A stretch of DNA of 64,000 nucleotides, from positions 124,001 through 188,000 of the forward strand of contig CAVWXY010000006.1 of NCBI GenBank assembly GCA_963758945.1, in the 5' to 3' direction. A model generated the notes under the pieces. It worked only from the letters and a program-made list of their open reading frames with translations, had not been told where the DNA came from and did no database searches. The position numbers and the translations under genes are program-made. Source of the stretch: VAZQ01 sp963758945. Lineage in GTDB: Bacteria; Pseudomonadota; Alphaproteobacteria; Rhizobiales; Xanthobacteraceae. Below, one piece after another: positions 17,629 through 27,433 of the stretch (its first letter is position 1; the number at the start of each line of letters is the position of its first letter).

Positions 17629-18195
17629 TCACGCCGCGCGCGATCCGCGGATGGGCTCGTTGCCGGCGGCGCCGGCCACGAGCGCGGCCAGATCAGGCTT
17701 CTCCGCCAGCGGGCCGCAGGCGCTGATGAGCCCCTGCGCGCCGTCGAGCGCGCCCGGTGCGAGCTCGCAGCCGAGCAGGCGATGCTGCTCGTACGGTCCG
17801 GGCAGCCACAGCGCGCCGGTCTTCTCGCTCGAGAAGCCGAAGCGGCCGTAGTAAGGCGCGTCGCCGACCAGCAGCACAGCGCGGTGCGCGCGGCGCGCCG
17901 AGGCACGCAGCGCCCGTTGCACGAGCGTCGAGCCGATGCCGCGGTTGCGGCAATCGGGGGCGACGGCGAGCGGGCCGAGCAGCAGCGCGGGCCGGCCGGG
18001 GCCGGCCGCGACGCGCCACAGCCGCAGCGTGCCGACGAGGCGGCGGCCCTCGGCGGCAACGAGCGCCAGCTCCGGCAGGCGGCCTTCGCGCAGCCGCTCG
18101 GAGGCCTTGGCGAACCGGATCGGCCCATAGGAGACGTCGAGCAGCGCCTCGCGTGCCGCGACGTCTCCCGCCCGTTCATGACGGATGGCGACCAT
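17629..18195 (-). CDS. GNAT-family N-acetyltransferase
   Basis: The 188-residue protein has the GNAT acetyl-CoA-binding core LLLGPLAVAPDCRNRGIGSTLVQRAL, with the R/Q-x-x-G-x-G/A variant RNRGIG, and the later GDAPYYGRFGFSSEKTG segment of the YhbS-like subgroup. It sits between ornithine decarboxylase and homospermidine synthase in one operon, so a polyamine or related amine is a reasonable acceptor; that is inferred from position only. Confidence 0.85.
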   Translation of the reverse strand: MVAIRHERAGDVAAREALLDVSYGPIRFAKASERLREGRLPELALVAAEGRRLVGTLRLWRVAAGPGRPALLLGPLAVAPDCRNRGIGSTLVQRALRASARRAHRAVLLVGDAPYYGRFGFSSEKTGALWLPGPYEQHRLLGCELAPGALDGAQGLISACGPLAEKPDLAALVAGAAGNEPIRGSRAA

Positions 18196-18216
18196 CGTGT
18201 CCTCCCGTCATCCCGG

Positions 18217-19347
18217 TCAGATGTGGTAGGTCTTCAACGGCTTGAAGCCGTTGAAGGCCACCGACGAGTAGGTCGCGGTGTAGGCACCGGTCCCCTCGAT
18301 CAGCACCTTGTCGCCGATCTCGAGGCTGATCGGCAGCGCATAGGGCTCCCTCTCGTACATCACGTCGGCCGAGTCGCAGGTCGGCCCCGCGAGCACGCAG
18401 GGGGCGAGCTCGTCGCCGTCCCGCGGCGTGCGGATCGGATAGCGGATCAACTCGTCCATGGTCTCGGCGAGGCCGCCGAATTTGCCGATGTCGAGATAGA
18501 CCCAGCGCACGTCGTCGTTCTCGCTCTTCCTGGAGACGAGCACGACCTCCGCTTCAATCATGCCGGCATTGCCGACCATGCCGCGGCCCGGCTCGATGAT
18601 CGTCTCCGGAATGCGGTTGCCGAAATGTCGGCGCAGCGCGCGGAAGATCGCCGAGCCGTAGGTCTTCACCGTCGGCACGTTCTTGAGATACTTGGTCGGG
18701 AACCCGCCGCCGAGATTGACCATGCTCAGCACCAGCCCGCGCTCGCCGCACTCGCGGAACACGGCCGCCGCCGAGGCGAGCGCCCGGTCCCACGCATGCG
18801 GATTGCGCTGCTGGGAGCCGACGTGGAAGGAGACGCCGTAGGCTTCGAGCCCGAGGCGGTGGGCGTGCTCCAGCACGTCGGCCGCCATCGCCGGCTCGCA
18901 GCCGAACTTGCGCGACAGCGGCCATTCCGCCCCCACGCAGTCGGAGAGGATGCGGCAAAAGACCCGCGAGCCCGGCGCCGCGCGAGCGATCTTCTCCACC
19001 TCGGCGACGCAGTCGATGGCGAACAGGCGCACGCCCAGCGCATGGGCGCGCGCGACGTCGCGCTCCTTCTTGATCGTATTGCCGAAGGAGATCCGGTCGG
19101 CCGTCGCCCCGCTGGCGAGCGCCAGCTCGATCTCGGCGACCGAGGCGGCGTCGAAGCACGAGCCCAGCGCGGCGAGGAGCGCGAGCACCTCGGCCGCCGG
19201 GTTCGCCTTGATCGCGTAGAACACCTTGGTGTCCGGCAGCGCCTTGGCGAAGGCCAGATAGTTTTCACGCACGACGTCGAGGTCGACGACCAGGCACGGC
19301 CCGTCGTTGGCTCGCGTACGCAGGAATTCGCGGATGCGCGCGGTCAT
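18217..19347 (-). CDS. odc: type III PLP ornithine (lysine/DAP-like) decarboxylase
   Basis: The 376-residue fold-type III (alanine-racemase-like) decarboxylase has the PLP lysine Lys47 in FYAIKAN. It also has the phosphate-binding NLGGGFPTKY and EPGRGMVGNAG, the HVGSQ motif and the catalytic Cys in GPTCDSADV. It is expected to convert ornithine to putrescine, the substrate of the downstream homospermidine synthase. The start at 19347 is preceded by GGGGAGA. Broad ornithine/lysine specificity is possible in this family. Confidence 0.9.
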   Translation of the reverse strand: MTARIREFLRTRANDGPCLVVDLDVVRENYLAFAKALPDTKVFYAIKANPAAEVLALLAALGSCFDAASVAEIELALASGATADRISFGNTIKKERDVARAHALGVRLFAIDCVAEVEKIARAAPGSRVFCRILSDCVGAEWPLSRKFGCEPAMAADVLEHAHRLGLEAYGVSFHVGSQQRNPHAWDRALASAAAVFRECGERGLVLSMVNLGGGFPTKYLKNVPTVKTYGSAIFRALRRHFGNRIPETIIEPGRGMVGNAGMIEAEVVLVSRKSENDDVRWVYLDIGKFGGLAETMDELIRYPIRTPRDGDELAPCVLAGPTCDSADVMYEREPYALPISLEIGDKVLIEGTGAYTATYSSVAFNGFKPLKTYHI

Positions 19348-19871
19348 GGCGCTCTCCCCACGGATCAAGGGGGCGGCGAACCGCCCAAGCTGCGGATCCT
19401 GAGCTCGCCGTCGGCGCGCGATGGGGACGCGCAGACGAACGTTAGGCTCTCGACCCGCTGTGCTGCCTTGGATTGGAATGGGGAGACCCCGCTCCGCACG
19501 GCCGGCAATGATTGAACAAGCCTCTTCGGTAGCCACGCCGGCTGGTGGAAGGCCGGCAGAGACCAAGGAAGCCCGCTCCGTCGTTGCTTTAAGCCGCGTC
19601 CCCCGTTGAGCGCGGGGTGCGCCGGTTTCGCCTCCGGCTGTCGGTCAAGTGGTTTCGGAGCTCAGGCGATCGCAGCACTCATTTGTCTGCGATCTCGCTC
19701 CGGGCGGCTGTCCGGCCTCTTGTCCGGATGCCCACCGACCGACACACGGCCACAGGCACGTGCGAAATTGGGCAATCGCGCACATAAGCGATATGCACGC
19801 GCATTACAAGAATTTTTTTCGGCAACCGCCGTCGAAGCGAGGCACACGAAGTCGCAGCGTGTCCGCGGCCG
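19348..19871. other. 524-base gap upstream of the polyamine operon
   Basis: No convincing coding sequence is seen; short frames here lack codon character and family similarity. The region should contain the promoter and leader of the ornithine decarboxylase operon. A hairpin GATCGCAG/CTGCGATC is at 19668-19694, and an AT-richer stretch with a T-run (ACAAGAATTTTTTTCGG) is near 19806-19822. Confidence 0.5.
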
Positions 19872-20150
19872 TCAGTCGGGCGTGGTGAACGGCTCGACGC
19901 GCTGGGCGCTGCGGATGAACGCCATCATCACCGCGATGCCGCAGAGAAAGAAAATGCCCTGCATGATGTGCGTGCCGTACGTTCCGAGGTCGAGGCCGTT
20001 GGAGGCCAGCGAGCTGGCGACCGCCCAGCCACCGGCGAAGGCCGCGCCGAAGACCTCGGCGCCGATCAGGATCGCCGCGCTGATCACGGTCATCACGTTC
20101 CGCCAGATAATCCGGCGGCCGCCGGCGGGGGAGGGGGGGCGGGGGTTCAT
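19872..20150 (-). CDS. small two-helix membrane protein, unknown function
   Basis: The 92-residue product (from ATG 20150; 100 if from 20174) has a basic N-terminus and two hydrophobic helices: VISAAILIGAEVFGAAFAGGWAVA and IMQGIFFLCGIAVMMAFIRSA, separated by a short LGTYGTH turn. I do not recognise a named family. The composition argues for a real inner-membrane protein. It stands alone on the minus strand. Confidence 0.6.
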   Translation of the reverse strand: MNPRPPSPAGGRRIIWRNVMTVISAAILIGAEVFGAAFAGGWAVASSLASNGLDLGTYGTHIMQGIFFLCGIAVMMAFIRSAQRVEPFTTPD

Positions 20151-20190
20151 GACATTGGTCCTACGCAGCGGCACTCTTGCCGAATTCGGG

Positions 20191-20230
20191 CGGCCGGATC
20201 AAGTCGCTGGAGCGGCCGGGTCAAGTCGCT
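20191..20230. repeat. two tandem 18-base units
   Basis: CGGCCGGATCAAGTCGCT (20191-20208) is repeated as CGGCCGGGTCAAGTCGCT (20213-20230) with one mismatch and a 22-base period, upstream of the small membrane protein gene. Possible paired protein-binding site; no known motif recognised. Confidence 0.55.
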
Positions 20231-20346
20231 AGACCGGCAGGAAGAGCGCGAACGGCTGCTCGATCGTTCGCTTGAGACAGTTGCGATAGGTCTCGTAGCA
20301 AGGATGGTCGGCGGCGATGCGGCCTAATTCAGGCTTGGCGAGCCGC

Positions 20347-21306
20347 TTACGCGGCGTCGCGGCTCGCCGCCTTGACGCCGAGGAGGCCGGACTCGGCCAG
20401 CGCCGCGCGGATGCGGTCGATCTCGGCGCGGGAAAGCTTCACCAGCGGCGGGCGCACCACCGCGCGGGGGAGCCGGCCGAGCAGCACCAGCGCTTCCTTC
20501 ATGCGGTTGTGCATGTCGGCCCAGGGGTCCGCGTAGAACACGCGCGCCAGCGGATAGATGCGGTCGTTGAGCCGCTTGGCCGCGGCGAGGTCGTCGGCTT
20601 GGACCGCATGGAACAACTCGGCTTGCAGGTCCGGGATCACGCTGCCGCTGCCGGAAAGAAGCCCGTTGCAGCCGAGCACCAGCGAGGAGAACAGCCAGGC
20701 ACTGTGGGTGGTAAGCACGTTGACCGGCCGCGGCAGGCTCTGCAGCGTGCGGATATGCATCTCGTGCTGCGGCACGTTCCCCGCCCAGTCCTTGATGGCG
20801 CGGATGCTCGGCACCTGCTCCACCATCTTGAGCAGCGCATCGCGCGGGTAGCCCTGGCCGGTGGCGAGCGGGTACTGGAACGCGACGATGGGCAGGTCGG
20901 TCGCGTCGGCGATGCGCTGGAAATGCGCGAGCGCCATCTCTGGCGACTGTCCCAAGGTGAAGGGCGCCGGGGGAAACACCAGCACCGCGGAGGCGCCGCC
21001 GTCGGTGGCCATGCGCGCGATCCGCGCTGCCTCCATGCTGCCGTCCGCCCACACTCCGTTTACGAGCGGGAGCCGGTCGCCGATCTCGTCCTGGGCAATG
21101 GCGAGCACGCGCCGCTGCTCCTCGAAGCTGCAGGAGGCGACCTCGGTCGAGTGGGCATTGACGGTAATGGCGGAGATCCCGCGCGTCGCCGCCACGTCGC
21201 GCAGGTGGCTGCGAAAGCTCTTCTCGTCGATGGAGAGGTCGTCGTGGAACGGCAGCAGCACGGCCGGAATGACGCCGTGCGGGACGTAATGGGCGTGGCG
21301 GGGCAT
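20347..21306 (-). CDS. dihydrodipicolinate-synthase-family protein (DapA superfamily)
   Basis: The 319-residue class I aldolase/lyase-fold protein has a Schiff-base lysine in IRAIKDWAGN and a catalytic Tyr in AFQYPLATG. The first substrate loop, normally GT-T/S-GE, is changed to VNAHSTEVAS, so it is unlikely to be true DapA; a hydratase or aldolase for a keto-sugar acid or other 2-oxoacid is more likely. The start has AAGGAGA nine bases upstream. It is transcribed away from the helicase gene. Confidence 0.8.
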   Translation of the reverse strand: MPRHAHYVPHGVIPAVLLPFHDDLSIDEKSFRSHLRDVAATRGISAITVNAHSTEVASCSFEEQRRVLAIAQDEIGDRLPLVNGVWADGSMEAARIARMATDGGASAVLVFPPAPFTLGQSPEMALAHFQRIADATDLPIVAFQYPLATGQGYPRDALLKMVEQVPSIRAIKDWAGNVPQHEMHIRTLQSLPRPVNVLTTHSAWLFSSLVLGCNGLLSGSGSVIPDLQAELFHAVQADDLAAAKRLNDRIYPLARVFYADPWADMHNRMKEALVLLGRLPRAVVRPPLVKLSRAEIDRIRAALAESGLLGVKAASRDAA

Positions 21307-21521
21307 CGATATCTCCTTGGCCGGGCCGCGTGCGCCGGCACCGAAATCGGGCAGGATCTATAGCACGCCCCGCGCGTCGAAGTCCCGCCGGGGGGCGCAT
21401 TGATCCGTCAGCGGAAGAGACCCATATTCCGGCATGCTAGGGATTCTGCGGGCCGCGCGAGCGCGCCCTCGGATCTGGCGCCGCCACTATCATCCTGTTG
21501 CCGCCCGCATCGTCCGGTTCC

Positions 21522-24500
21522 ATGACGCCAGTGTCCGCATTTCATCCGGCCGTCGCTGCCTGGTTCGAGCGCAGCTTCGCCGCGCCCACGGCGGCGCAGG
21601 CGCAGGCCTGGCCGGCCCTGCAGGCGGGCCGGCATGTCCTGATCGCCGCCCCGACCGGCTCCGGCAAGACGCTCGCCGCGTTTCTCGCCGCGATCGACGC
21701 GTTGGTGCGGCAGGGGCTCGAGGGCAAGCTCGAGGATGCCACCCAGATCGTCTATGTCTCGCCGCTCAAGGCGCTGTCGAACGACATCCGGCGCAACCTC
21801 GAGGCTCCGCTCGCGGGCATCCGCGAGGCCCTGCGTGAGCAGGGCCTGCCGGAGGTGGAGATCCGAACCTGGGTGCGCACCGGCGACACCGCGCCCGGCG
21901 AACGCGACCGCATGCGCCGCCGCCCGCCGCATATCGTCGTGACCACTCCCGAATCGCTCTACATCCTGCTCGGCTCGGACTCCGGCCGCGCCATGCTCGC
22001 GACCACCCGCACGGTGATCGTCGACGAAATTCATGCCTTGGCGCCGAATAAGCGTGGCACGCATCTCTCGCTCTCGCTCGAGCGGCTCGATGCGCTGTGC
22101 GGCCGTCGATTGCCGCGCGTGGGCCTCTCCGCCACCCAGAAGCCGATCGAGGACGTGGCGCGTTTCCTGGTCGGTGTGGCGGCGGCCGGCGCCGCGCCCC
22201 CGGACTGCACCATCATCGACACCGGCCACCGCCGCGCGCGCGACCTGGCCGTCGAAGTGCCGGACGCCCCGCTCGAAGCCGTGATGTCGGCCGAGGTGTG
22301 GGAGCAGGTCTATCATCGCCTCGCCGAGCTGATCGAGGCGCACCGCACCACGCTCATTTTCGTCAACACACGCCGGATGGCGGAGCGGGCGACACGCCAG
22401 CTCTCCGACCGTATCGGCGCCGAGCACGTGGCGGCGCACCACGGCAGCCTTGCCAAGGAACAGCGCCTCGACGCCGAGCAGCGGCTCAAGCATGGCAAGC
22501 TCAAGGCGCTGGTGGCGACCGCTTCGCTCGAGCTCGGCATCGACATCGGCGAGGTCGACCTCGTCTGCCAACTGGGGTCGCCGCGCTCGATCGCGAGCCT
22601 GCTGCAGCGGGTCGGGCGGTCGGGACATGCCGTCGACGGCGTGCCCAAGGGCCGGCTGTTCCCCCTTTCCCGCGACGACCTCGTGGAATGCGCGGCGCTC
22701 CTCGACAGCACGACGCGCGGCGAGCTCGACCGGCTCGCGATCCTCGAGCAGCCGCTCGACGTGCTGGCGCAGCAGATCGTCGCGGAAGTGGCCGCGCGCG
22801 AGTGGAACGAGGACCAGCTCTATGCTCTGATCCGCCGCGCCTGGCCGTACCGCGCGCTCGCGCGGGAGGACTTCGCCGCCGTCGTCGCCATGCTGGCGGA
22901 AGGGTTCAGCACCCGCCGCGGCCGGCGCGGCGCGCTCATTCACTACGACGGCGTCAACCGCGTGCTGCGCGGCCGGCGCGGCGCGCGGCTTACCGCGCTC
23001 ACCAGCGGCGGAACGATCCCGGACAACGCCGATTATCAGGTCCTGCTGGAGCCCGAGAACAACGTCATCGGCAGCGTGAACGAGGATTTCGCGGTCGAGA
23101 GCATGGCCGGCGATATCTTCCAACTCGGCAACAAGAGCTACCGCATCATCCGCGTCGAGCGCGGCGTGGTGCGGGTCGAGGACGCCCATGGGGCGCCGCC
23201 GACCATTCCGTTCTGGCTGGGCGAGGCGCCGGGCCGCAGCGACGAGCTTTCGGCCGCGGTGTCGCGCCTGCGCGGCGAGATGGCCGCGCGGCTCAAGAGC
23301 GATCCCGCCGGGCAGCGCGCGTTGCGCTGGCTGGTCGACGAGGTCGGGATCGGCGAGCCCGCGGCCGAGCAACTTGCCGAGTACCTCGCCGCGGCGCATG
23401 CCGCCCTGGAATGCCTGCCGACGCACGACACCATCGTGCTGGAGCGCTTCTTCGACGAAGTCGGCGGCATGCAGCTCGTGGTCCATTCGCCCTACGGCAG
23501 CCGGCTCAACCGGGCCTGGGGCCTCGCCCTGCGCAAACGCTTCTGCCGCAAGTTCAATTTCGAGCTGCAGGCGGCGGCGACCGAGGACAATATCGTCCTC
23601 TCGCTCACCACCGCGCACAGCTTCGCGCTCGCCGACGTCGCCCGCTATCTGCATTCCGCCACGGTGCGGCCGTTGCTGATCCAGGCGCTGCTCGACGCGC
23701 CGATGTTCATCACCCGCTGGCGCTGGGTGATCGGCGTGGCGCTCGCGCTGCCGCGCTTCCGCGGCGGCCGCAAGGTGCCGCCGCAGCTCGCGCGCATGGG
23801 CGCGGAGGACCTGATCGGGACGATCTTTCCAGACCAGATCGCCTGTGCCGAGAACCTCACCGGCGAGCGCGAGGTTCCGGACCATCCCCTGGTGAACCAG
23901 ACCATCGGCGACTGCCTCACCGAGGCGATGGACCTCGCCGGGCTGGAACGGCTGCTGCGGCGGATCGAGACCGGCGACGTTCGCGTCGTCGCCCGCGATC
24001 TGACCGAGCCCTCGCCGCTCGCCCTCGAGGTGCTCTCGGCGCGCCCCTATGCCTATCTCGACGACGCGCCGCTGGAGGAGCGCCGCACCCAGGCGGTGAT
24101 GGGCCGGCGCTGGCTCTCGCCCGAAGCCGCCTCAGATCTCGGCCGGCTCGATGCCGACGCCGTCGCGCGGGTGCGCGGCGAAGCTTGGCCCGAGGCCGCC
24201 AACGCCGACGAGCTGCATGACGCGCTGGTCTGGCTCGGTTTCCTCACCGCCGACGAAGCCGGTGCCGCCGCCGGCTGGAATGACTGGCTGTCCGAGCTCG
24301 CGCGGCAACAGCGCGTGGCGCAACTCGACGCCCCGGGAGCGGCGCTCTGGATCACCGCCGAGCGCTTGCCGCAGTTTGCGGCGCTCTGGCCGAACGCGAC
24401 GCTCGAGCCCGCGATCGCTCCTCCCGCCGCCTTGGCCGGCCGGGAGTGGTCGCGCGATGAGGCGCTGGTGGAAATCCTGCGCGGCCGCCTCGAAGGACTG

Positions 24501-25913
24501 GGCCCGGCGGCGGTGGATGCGCTGGCCGCGCCGCTCGGATTGGCGCCGAGCGGGATCGCGCCCGCGCTGGCGGCGCTCGAGGCCGAAGGCTTTGCCATGC
24601 GCGGGCGCTTCACGCCCGCCGCGGCGGCCGAGGAATGGTGCGAGCGCCGGCTGCTCGCGCGCATTCACGGCTATACGATCAAGCGGCTGCGGGCGGAGAT
24701 CGAGCCCGTCGCGGCGCGCGACTTCCTGCGCTTCCTCATGAGCTGGCAGCGGGTCGCAGCCGACGCGCGGATGGAAGGCCCGGATGCCGTCGACACCGTG
24801 GTCGGGCAGCTCGAAGGTTTCGAGGCGCCAGCCGGCGCCTGGGAGAGCGAGATCCTGCCGGCGCGGCTTGCCGGCTACGAGCCCGCTTGGCTCGACGACC
24901 GCTGCCTTGCCGGGCACTTGACGTGGACGCGGCTGCGGCCGCGCTCCGCCGGAGCCGGCAATGGCCGCACGAACGGCGGCGAGGGCCGCCCGACGCCGGT
25001 GCGCACGACCCCGATCGCCCTGCTCACGCGACGCCATGCCGCGCACTGGGCGGCCCTGTCGGCGGGTGTGGACGCGGTTGGTCTCGGCAGCAGGGCGCAG
25101 GCGGTGGCCGATTATATAAGGCAGCACGGGGCCTCGTTCTTCGACGAGCTGGTCGATGGCACCGGTCTCTTGCGGGCCGAGGTGGAAGAAGCGCTGGCCG
25201 AGCTGGTGGCGCTCGGGCTGGTGAGCTCCGACAGCTTCGGCGGGTTGCGCGCGCTGCTGGTGCCCTCGGGCGAGCGCCGGCCGATCGCCGGCGGGCGCCG
25301 CCGCCGCCGCACCGTGGCGTTCGGGATGGAAGATGCGGGTCGCTGGGCGCTCGCGCGCCGTCCCGCGCCGTCCGCGCGCCCGGCGTCCTTCGACCAGGAG
25401 GCGGTCGAGCACGCGGCGCGTACCTTGCTGCTGCGCTACGGCGTCGTGTTCTGGCGCCTGATCGAGCGCGAGGCGGCTTGGCTGCCGCCGTGGCGGGACC
25501 TCATCCGCGTCTACCGCCGCCTCGAAAGCCGGGGCGACATTCGCGGCGGCCGCTTCGTCGCCGGATTCTCCGGCGAGCAATTCGCGCTTCCCGACGCGAT
25601 CGGCGCGCTGCGCGAGGTCCGCAGGGCACCCGCGTCCGGCGCGTTCATCTCGCTCTCCGGCGCCGATCCGCTCAATCTCGTCGGCATCCTCACGCCGGGG
25701 CCGAAGCTCGCCGCGCTCACCGGCAATCGCCTGCTCCTTCGCGACGGCGTGCCGATCGCGCTGCTTGCCGGCGGCGCAGTGCAGTTTCTCGAGACGCTCG
25801 ATGCCGCCAGCGAATGGGCCGCCCACAAGGCCCTGCTGCGCGGCGCACCGCCGGCGCCGTCGATCTCCCCCGATACGAATTCGCTCGCATCGGCCTCTGC
25901 GGGCCGCCCCTAA
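21522..25913 (+). CDS. lhr: large Lhr-type ATP-dependent DNA helicase
   Basis: This superfamily 2 helicase has 1463 residues, typical of long Lhr. Walker A is PTGSGKT (residues 44-50), motif Ia is VYVSPLKALSND, the DEIH box is at about 168-171, motif III is GLSATQ and the helicase-C arginine motif is QRVGRSGH near 22600. The Lhr-specific winged-helix and beta-barrel region and a long C-terminal domain follow. Lhr proteins are 3'-5' translocases linked to DNA repair. The first ATG is at 21522; an upstream TTG at 21498 is less likely. The stop overlaps the convergent DapA-like gene by four bases. Confidence 0.92.
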   Translation: MTPVSAFHPAVAAWFERSFAAPTAAQAQAWPALQAGRHVLIAAPTGSGKTLAAFLAAIDALVRQGLEGKLEDATQIVYVSPLKALSNDIRRNLEAPLAGIREALREQGLPEVEIRTWVRTGDTAPGERDRMRRRPPHIVVTTPESLYILLGSDSGRAMLATTRTVIVDEIHALAPNKRGTHLSLSLERLDALCGRRLPRVGLSATQKPIEDVARFLVGVAAAGAAPPDCTIIDTGHRRARDLAVEVPDAPLEAVMSAEVWEQVYHRLAELIEAHRTTLIFVNTRRMAERATRQLSDRIGAEHVAAHHGSLAKEQRLDAEQRLKHGKLKALVATASLELGIDIGEVDLVCQLGSPRSIASLLQRVGRSGHAVDGVPKGRLFPLSRDDLVECAALLDSTTRGELDRLAILEQPLDVLAQQIVAEVAAREWNEDQLYALIRRAWPYRALAREDFAAVVAMLAEGFSTRRGRRGALIHYDGVNRVLRGRRGARLTALTSGGTIPDNADYQVLLEPENNVIGSVNEDFAVESMAGDIFQLGNKSYRIIRVERGVVRVEDAHGAPPTIPFWLGEAPGRSDELSAAVSRLRGEMAARLKSDPAGQRALRWLVDEVGIGEPAAEQLAEYLAAAHAALECLPTHDTIVLERFFDEVGGMQLVVHSPYGSRLNRAWGLALRKRFCRKFNFELQAAATEDNIVLSLTTAHSFALADVARYLHSATVRPLLIQALLDAPMFITRWRWVIGVALALPRFRGGRKVPPQLARMGAEDLIGTIFPDQIACAENLTGEREVPDHPLVNQTIGDCLTEAMDLAGLERLLRRIETGDVRVVARDLTEPSPLALEVLSARPYAYLDDAPLEERRTQAVMGRRWLSPEAASDLGRLDADAVARVRGEAWPEAANADELHDALVWLGFLTADEAGAAAGWNDWLSELARQQRVAQLDAPGAALWITAERLPQFAALWPNATLEPAIAPPAALAGREWSRDEALVEILRGRLEGLGPAAVDALAAPLGLAPSGIAPALAALEAEGFAMRGRFTPAAAAEEWCERRLLARIHGYTIKRLRAEIEPVAARDFLRFLMSWQRVAADARMEGPDAVDTVVGQLEGFEAPAGAWESEILPARLAGYEPAWLDDRCLAGHLTWTRLRPRSAGAGNGRTNGGEGRPTPVRTTPIALLTRRHAAHWAALSAGVDAVGLGSRAQAVADYIRQHGASFFDELVDGTGLLRAEVEEALAELVALGLVSSDSFGGLRALLVPSGERRPIAGGRRRRRTVAFGMEDAGRWALARRPAPSARPASFDQEAVEHAARTLLLRYGVVFWRLIEREAAWLPPWRDLIRVYRRLESRGDIRGGRFVAGFSGEQFALPDAIGALREVRRAPASGAFISLSGADPLNLVGILTPGPKLAALTGNRLLLRDGVPIALLAGGAVQFLETLDAASEWAAHKALLRGAPPAPSISPDTNSLASASAGRP

Positions 25914-26797
25914 AGCGCGCCGAGCTCGATCAAGGCGAGGCGAACCTCCTCGATGCCTTCGGGCGACAACGGCGGCTGCGGCGGAAGCGGCGCGCCGACC
26001 GCGTAGCCCTGCAGCTCGAGCCCGCCTTTGATGCAGGCGGCGAGATTGTATTTCGCGAAGACCTGATTGATGCGCCAGAGCTGCCGTTGCAACTGCATGG
26101 CGGAGGCCCAATCGCCGCAACGACAGCGTTCGTACAGATCGACGCTCTGTTTCGGGACGATGCACGCGGGTCCCGCCATCCATCCCGCTCCCCCGATCAG
26201 CATCACGCAGGCAGGAATGTGCGCCGAGGCGGAAAACACCGCCATTCTGCCCTCAACCCGATTGATGATCGAGAGCAGGCGCCCTGTGTTGGAGGATGCA
26301 TCCTTGATGTAGCGGATGTTCGGAATGCGGCTCAGCCGATCGATCACCGGAAGCGAAAGATCCGAGCGCTGGAAATTGGGATTCGTGTAAAGCACCAGCG
26401 GGAGGGTCACGGCGTCCGCGATGGCCTTGAAATAGGCATAGACCCCATCGTCGGAAATCGGAAAGTAGGCCTCGAGGATCGCGAGCACGCCGTCGCAGCC
26501 GAGCTTCTGCATTTCCCGCGCCTGGAAGACGGCATCGGCGATCGTCGTTGCCGCAACTCCGGCAACCACCGGAACGCGCCCGCCTGCGGCCGCGACGACA
26601 ACCTCGACGACGCGCCGGCGCTGGGGCCAGCTGAGATATGCGAATTCGCCGGTCGATCCCAGCGGCGTCAGTCCATGCACGCCGGCAGCGATGAGATCAT
26701 TGCAGAGGCGATGCAAGACCTCGCCCATGATTTCACCCGCGGAACTGACCGGCGAGACGAGGTAAGGGAAAACTCCATGGAACGCTGCGTCGGCCAT
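25910..26797 (-). CDS. second dihydrodipicolinate-synthase-family protein
   Basis: This 295-residue DapA-superfamily protein keeps the GSTGE substrate loop (TPLGSTGEFAYLS), the catalytic Tyr in LYTNPN and the Schiff-base lysine in IRYIKDASS. It is therefore closer to true aldolases/synthases of the family than the one at 20347. The exact 2-oxoacid substrate is not deducible. The downstream GlcG-like gene region is 12 bases away in the same direction, so an operon is likely. Confidence 0.82.
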   Translation of the reverse strand: MADAAFHGVFPYLVSPVSSAGEIMGEVLHRLCNDLIAAGVHGLTPLGSTGEFAYLSWPQRRRVVEVVVAAAGGRVPVVAGVAATTIADAVFQAREMQKLGCDGVLAILEAYFPISDDGVYAYFKAIADAVTLPLVLYTNPNFQRSDLSLPVIDRLSRIPNIRYIKDASSNTGRLLSIINRVEGRMAVFSASAHIPACVMLIGGAGWMAGPACIVPKQSVDLYERCRCGDWASAMQLQRQLWRINQVFAKYNLAACIKGGLELQGYAVGAPLPPQPPLSPEGIEEVRLALIELGAL

Positions 26798-26809
26798 GGG
26801 GAAACCTCG

Positions 26810-27286
26810 TCACCTGTTGGTCAGCCGGATGCCGGTCCGCCGGCCGAGCTCCGCGCAGTCCTCGTCGGTCTTGAGTCCGACCGCGCGAATGCCGTGGGCC
26901 GCGAGCTCCTCGTCGCGGTCCTCGGTATCGCCGGTCACGCCGACCGCCCCGATGACCTCGCCCGAGGCATCGCGGATCTGCAGGCCGCCGCCCTCGGGAA
27001 AAATCTGCTCGCCGCTGGCGCTGACGAGATAGCGCATGAAGATCGGCTTCTCCTCGGCGCGCACCTTCACCAGCTTTGACGAGCGGCCCATGGCGAGCGC
27101 GGCATAGGCCTTGCCGTAGGCCATCTCGAAGCGGATCATCGAGCTGCCGTCCTCCTTCTTGAACGCCTTCACCTTGCAGCCGGGCTCGACCACGATCACG
27201 GAAAGCGGCCGGCAATCGAGCTCGGCGCCGCGCTTAAGAATGGCGTCGATGAGGCGGTCGGCCTGCGCGAGGGTGATGGCGGTCAT
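26810..27286 (-). CDS. GlcG/HbpS-family (DUF336) protein
   Basis: The 158-residue protein has the family pattern LAQADRLIDAI, SVIVVEPG, a central AYGKAYAALAMGR helix, then FPEGGGLQIRD and GAVGVTGDTEDRDEELAAHG at the C-terminus. Members include heme-binding HbpS and proteins of glycolate and propanediol clusters. There is no signal peptide. It probably heads an operon with the DapA-like gene and may help in the same unknown catabolic step. Confidence 0.82.
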   Translation of the reverse strand: MTAITLAQADRLIDAILKRGAELDCRPLSVIVVEPGCKVKAFKKEDGSSMIRFEMAYGKAYAALAMGRSSKLVKVRAEEKPIFMRYLVSASGEQIFPEGGGLQIRDASGEVIGAVGVTGDTEDRDEELAAHGIRAVGLKTDEDCAELGRRTGIRLTNR

Positions 27287-27433
27287 GGGTCCTCCGGTCA
27301 GGATGGGTCGATGCGAGAGCTCTCAGAATACGCCGGTGCGAACCGCGTGCCGAGCTTGGTTGACTTGATATTGGCAGCTGTGACACCCGTTCGGCGTCGG
27401 TCGCCACGGGGCGCTTGATCGCAGGAGGAACGA

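Noticed and set aside
20347..26797. The two DapA-family genes as lysine-biosynthesis dapA duplicates
   Set aside because: The first lacks the GT-T/S-GE loop and neither has lysine-pathway neighbours; assigned only to superfamily level.
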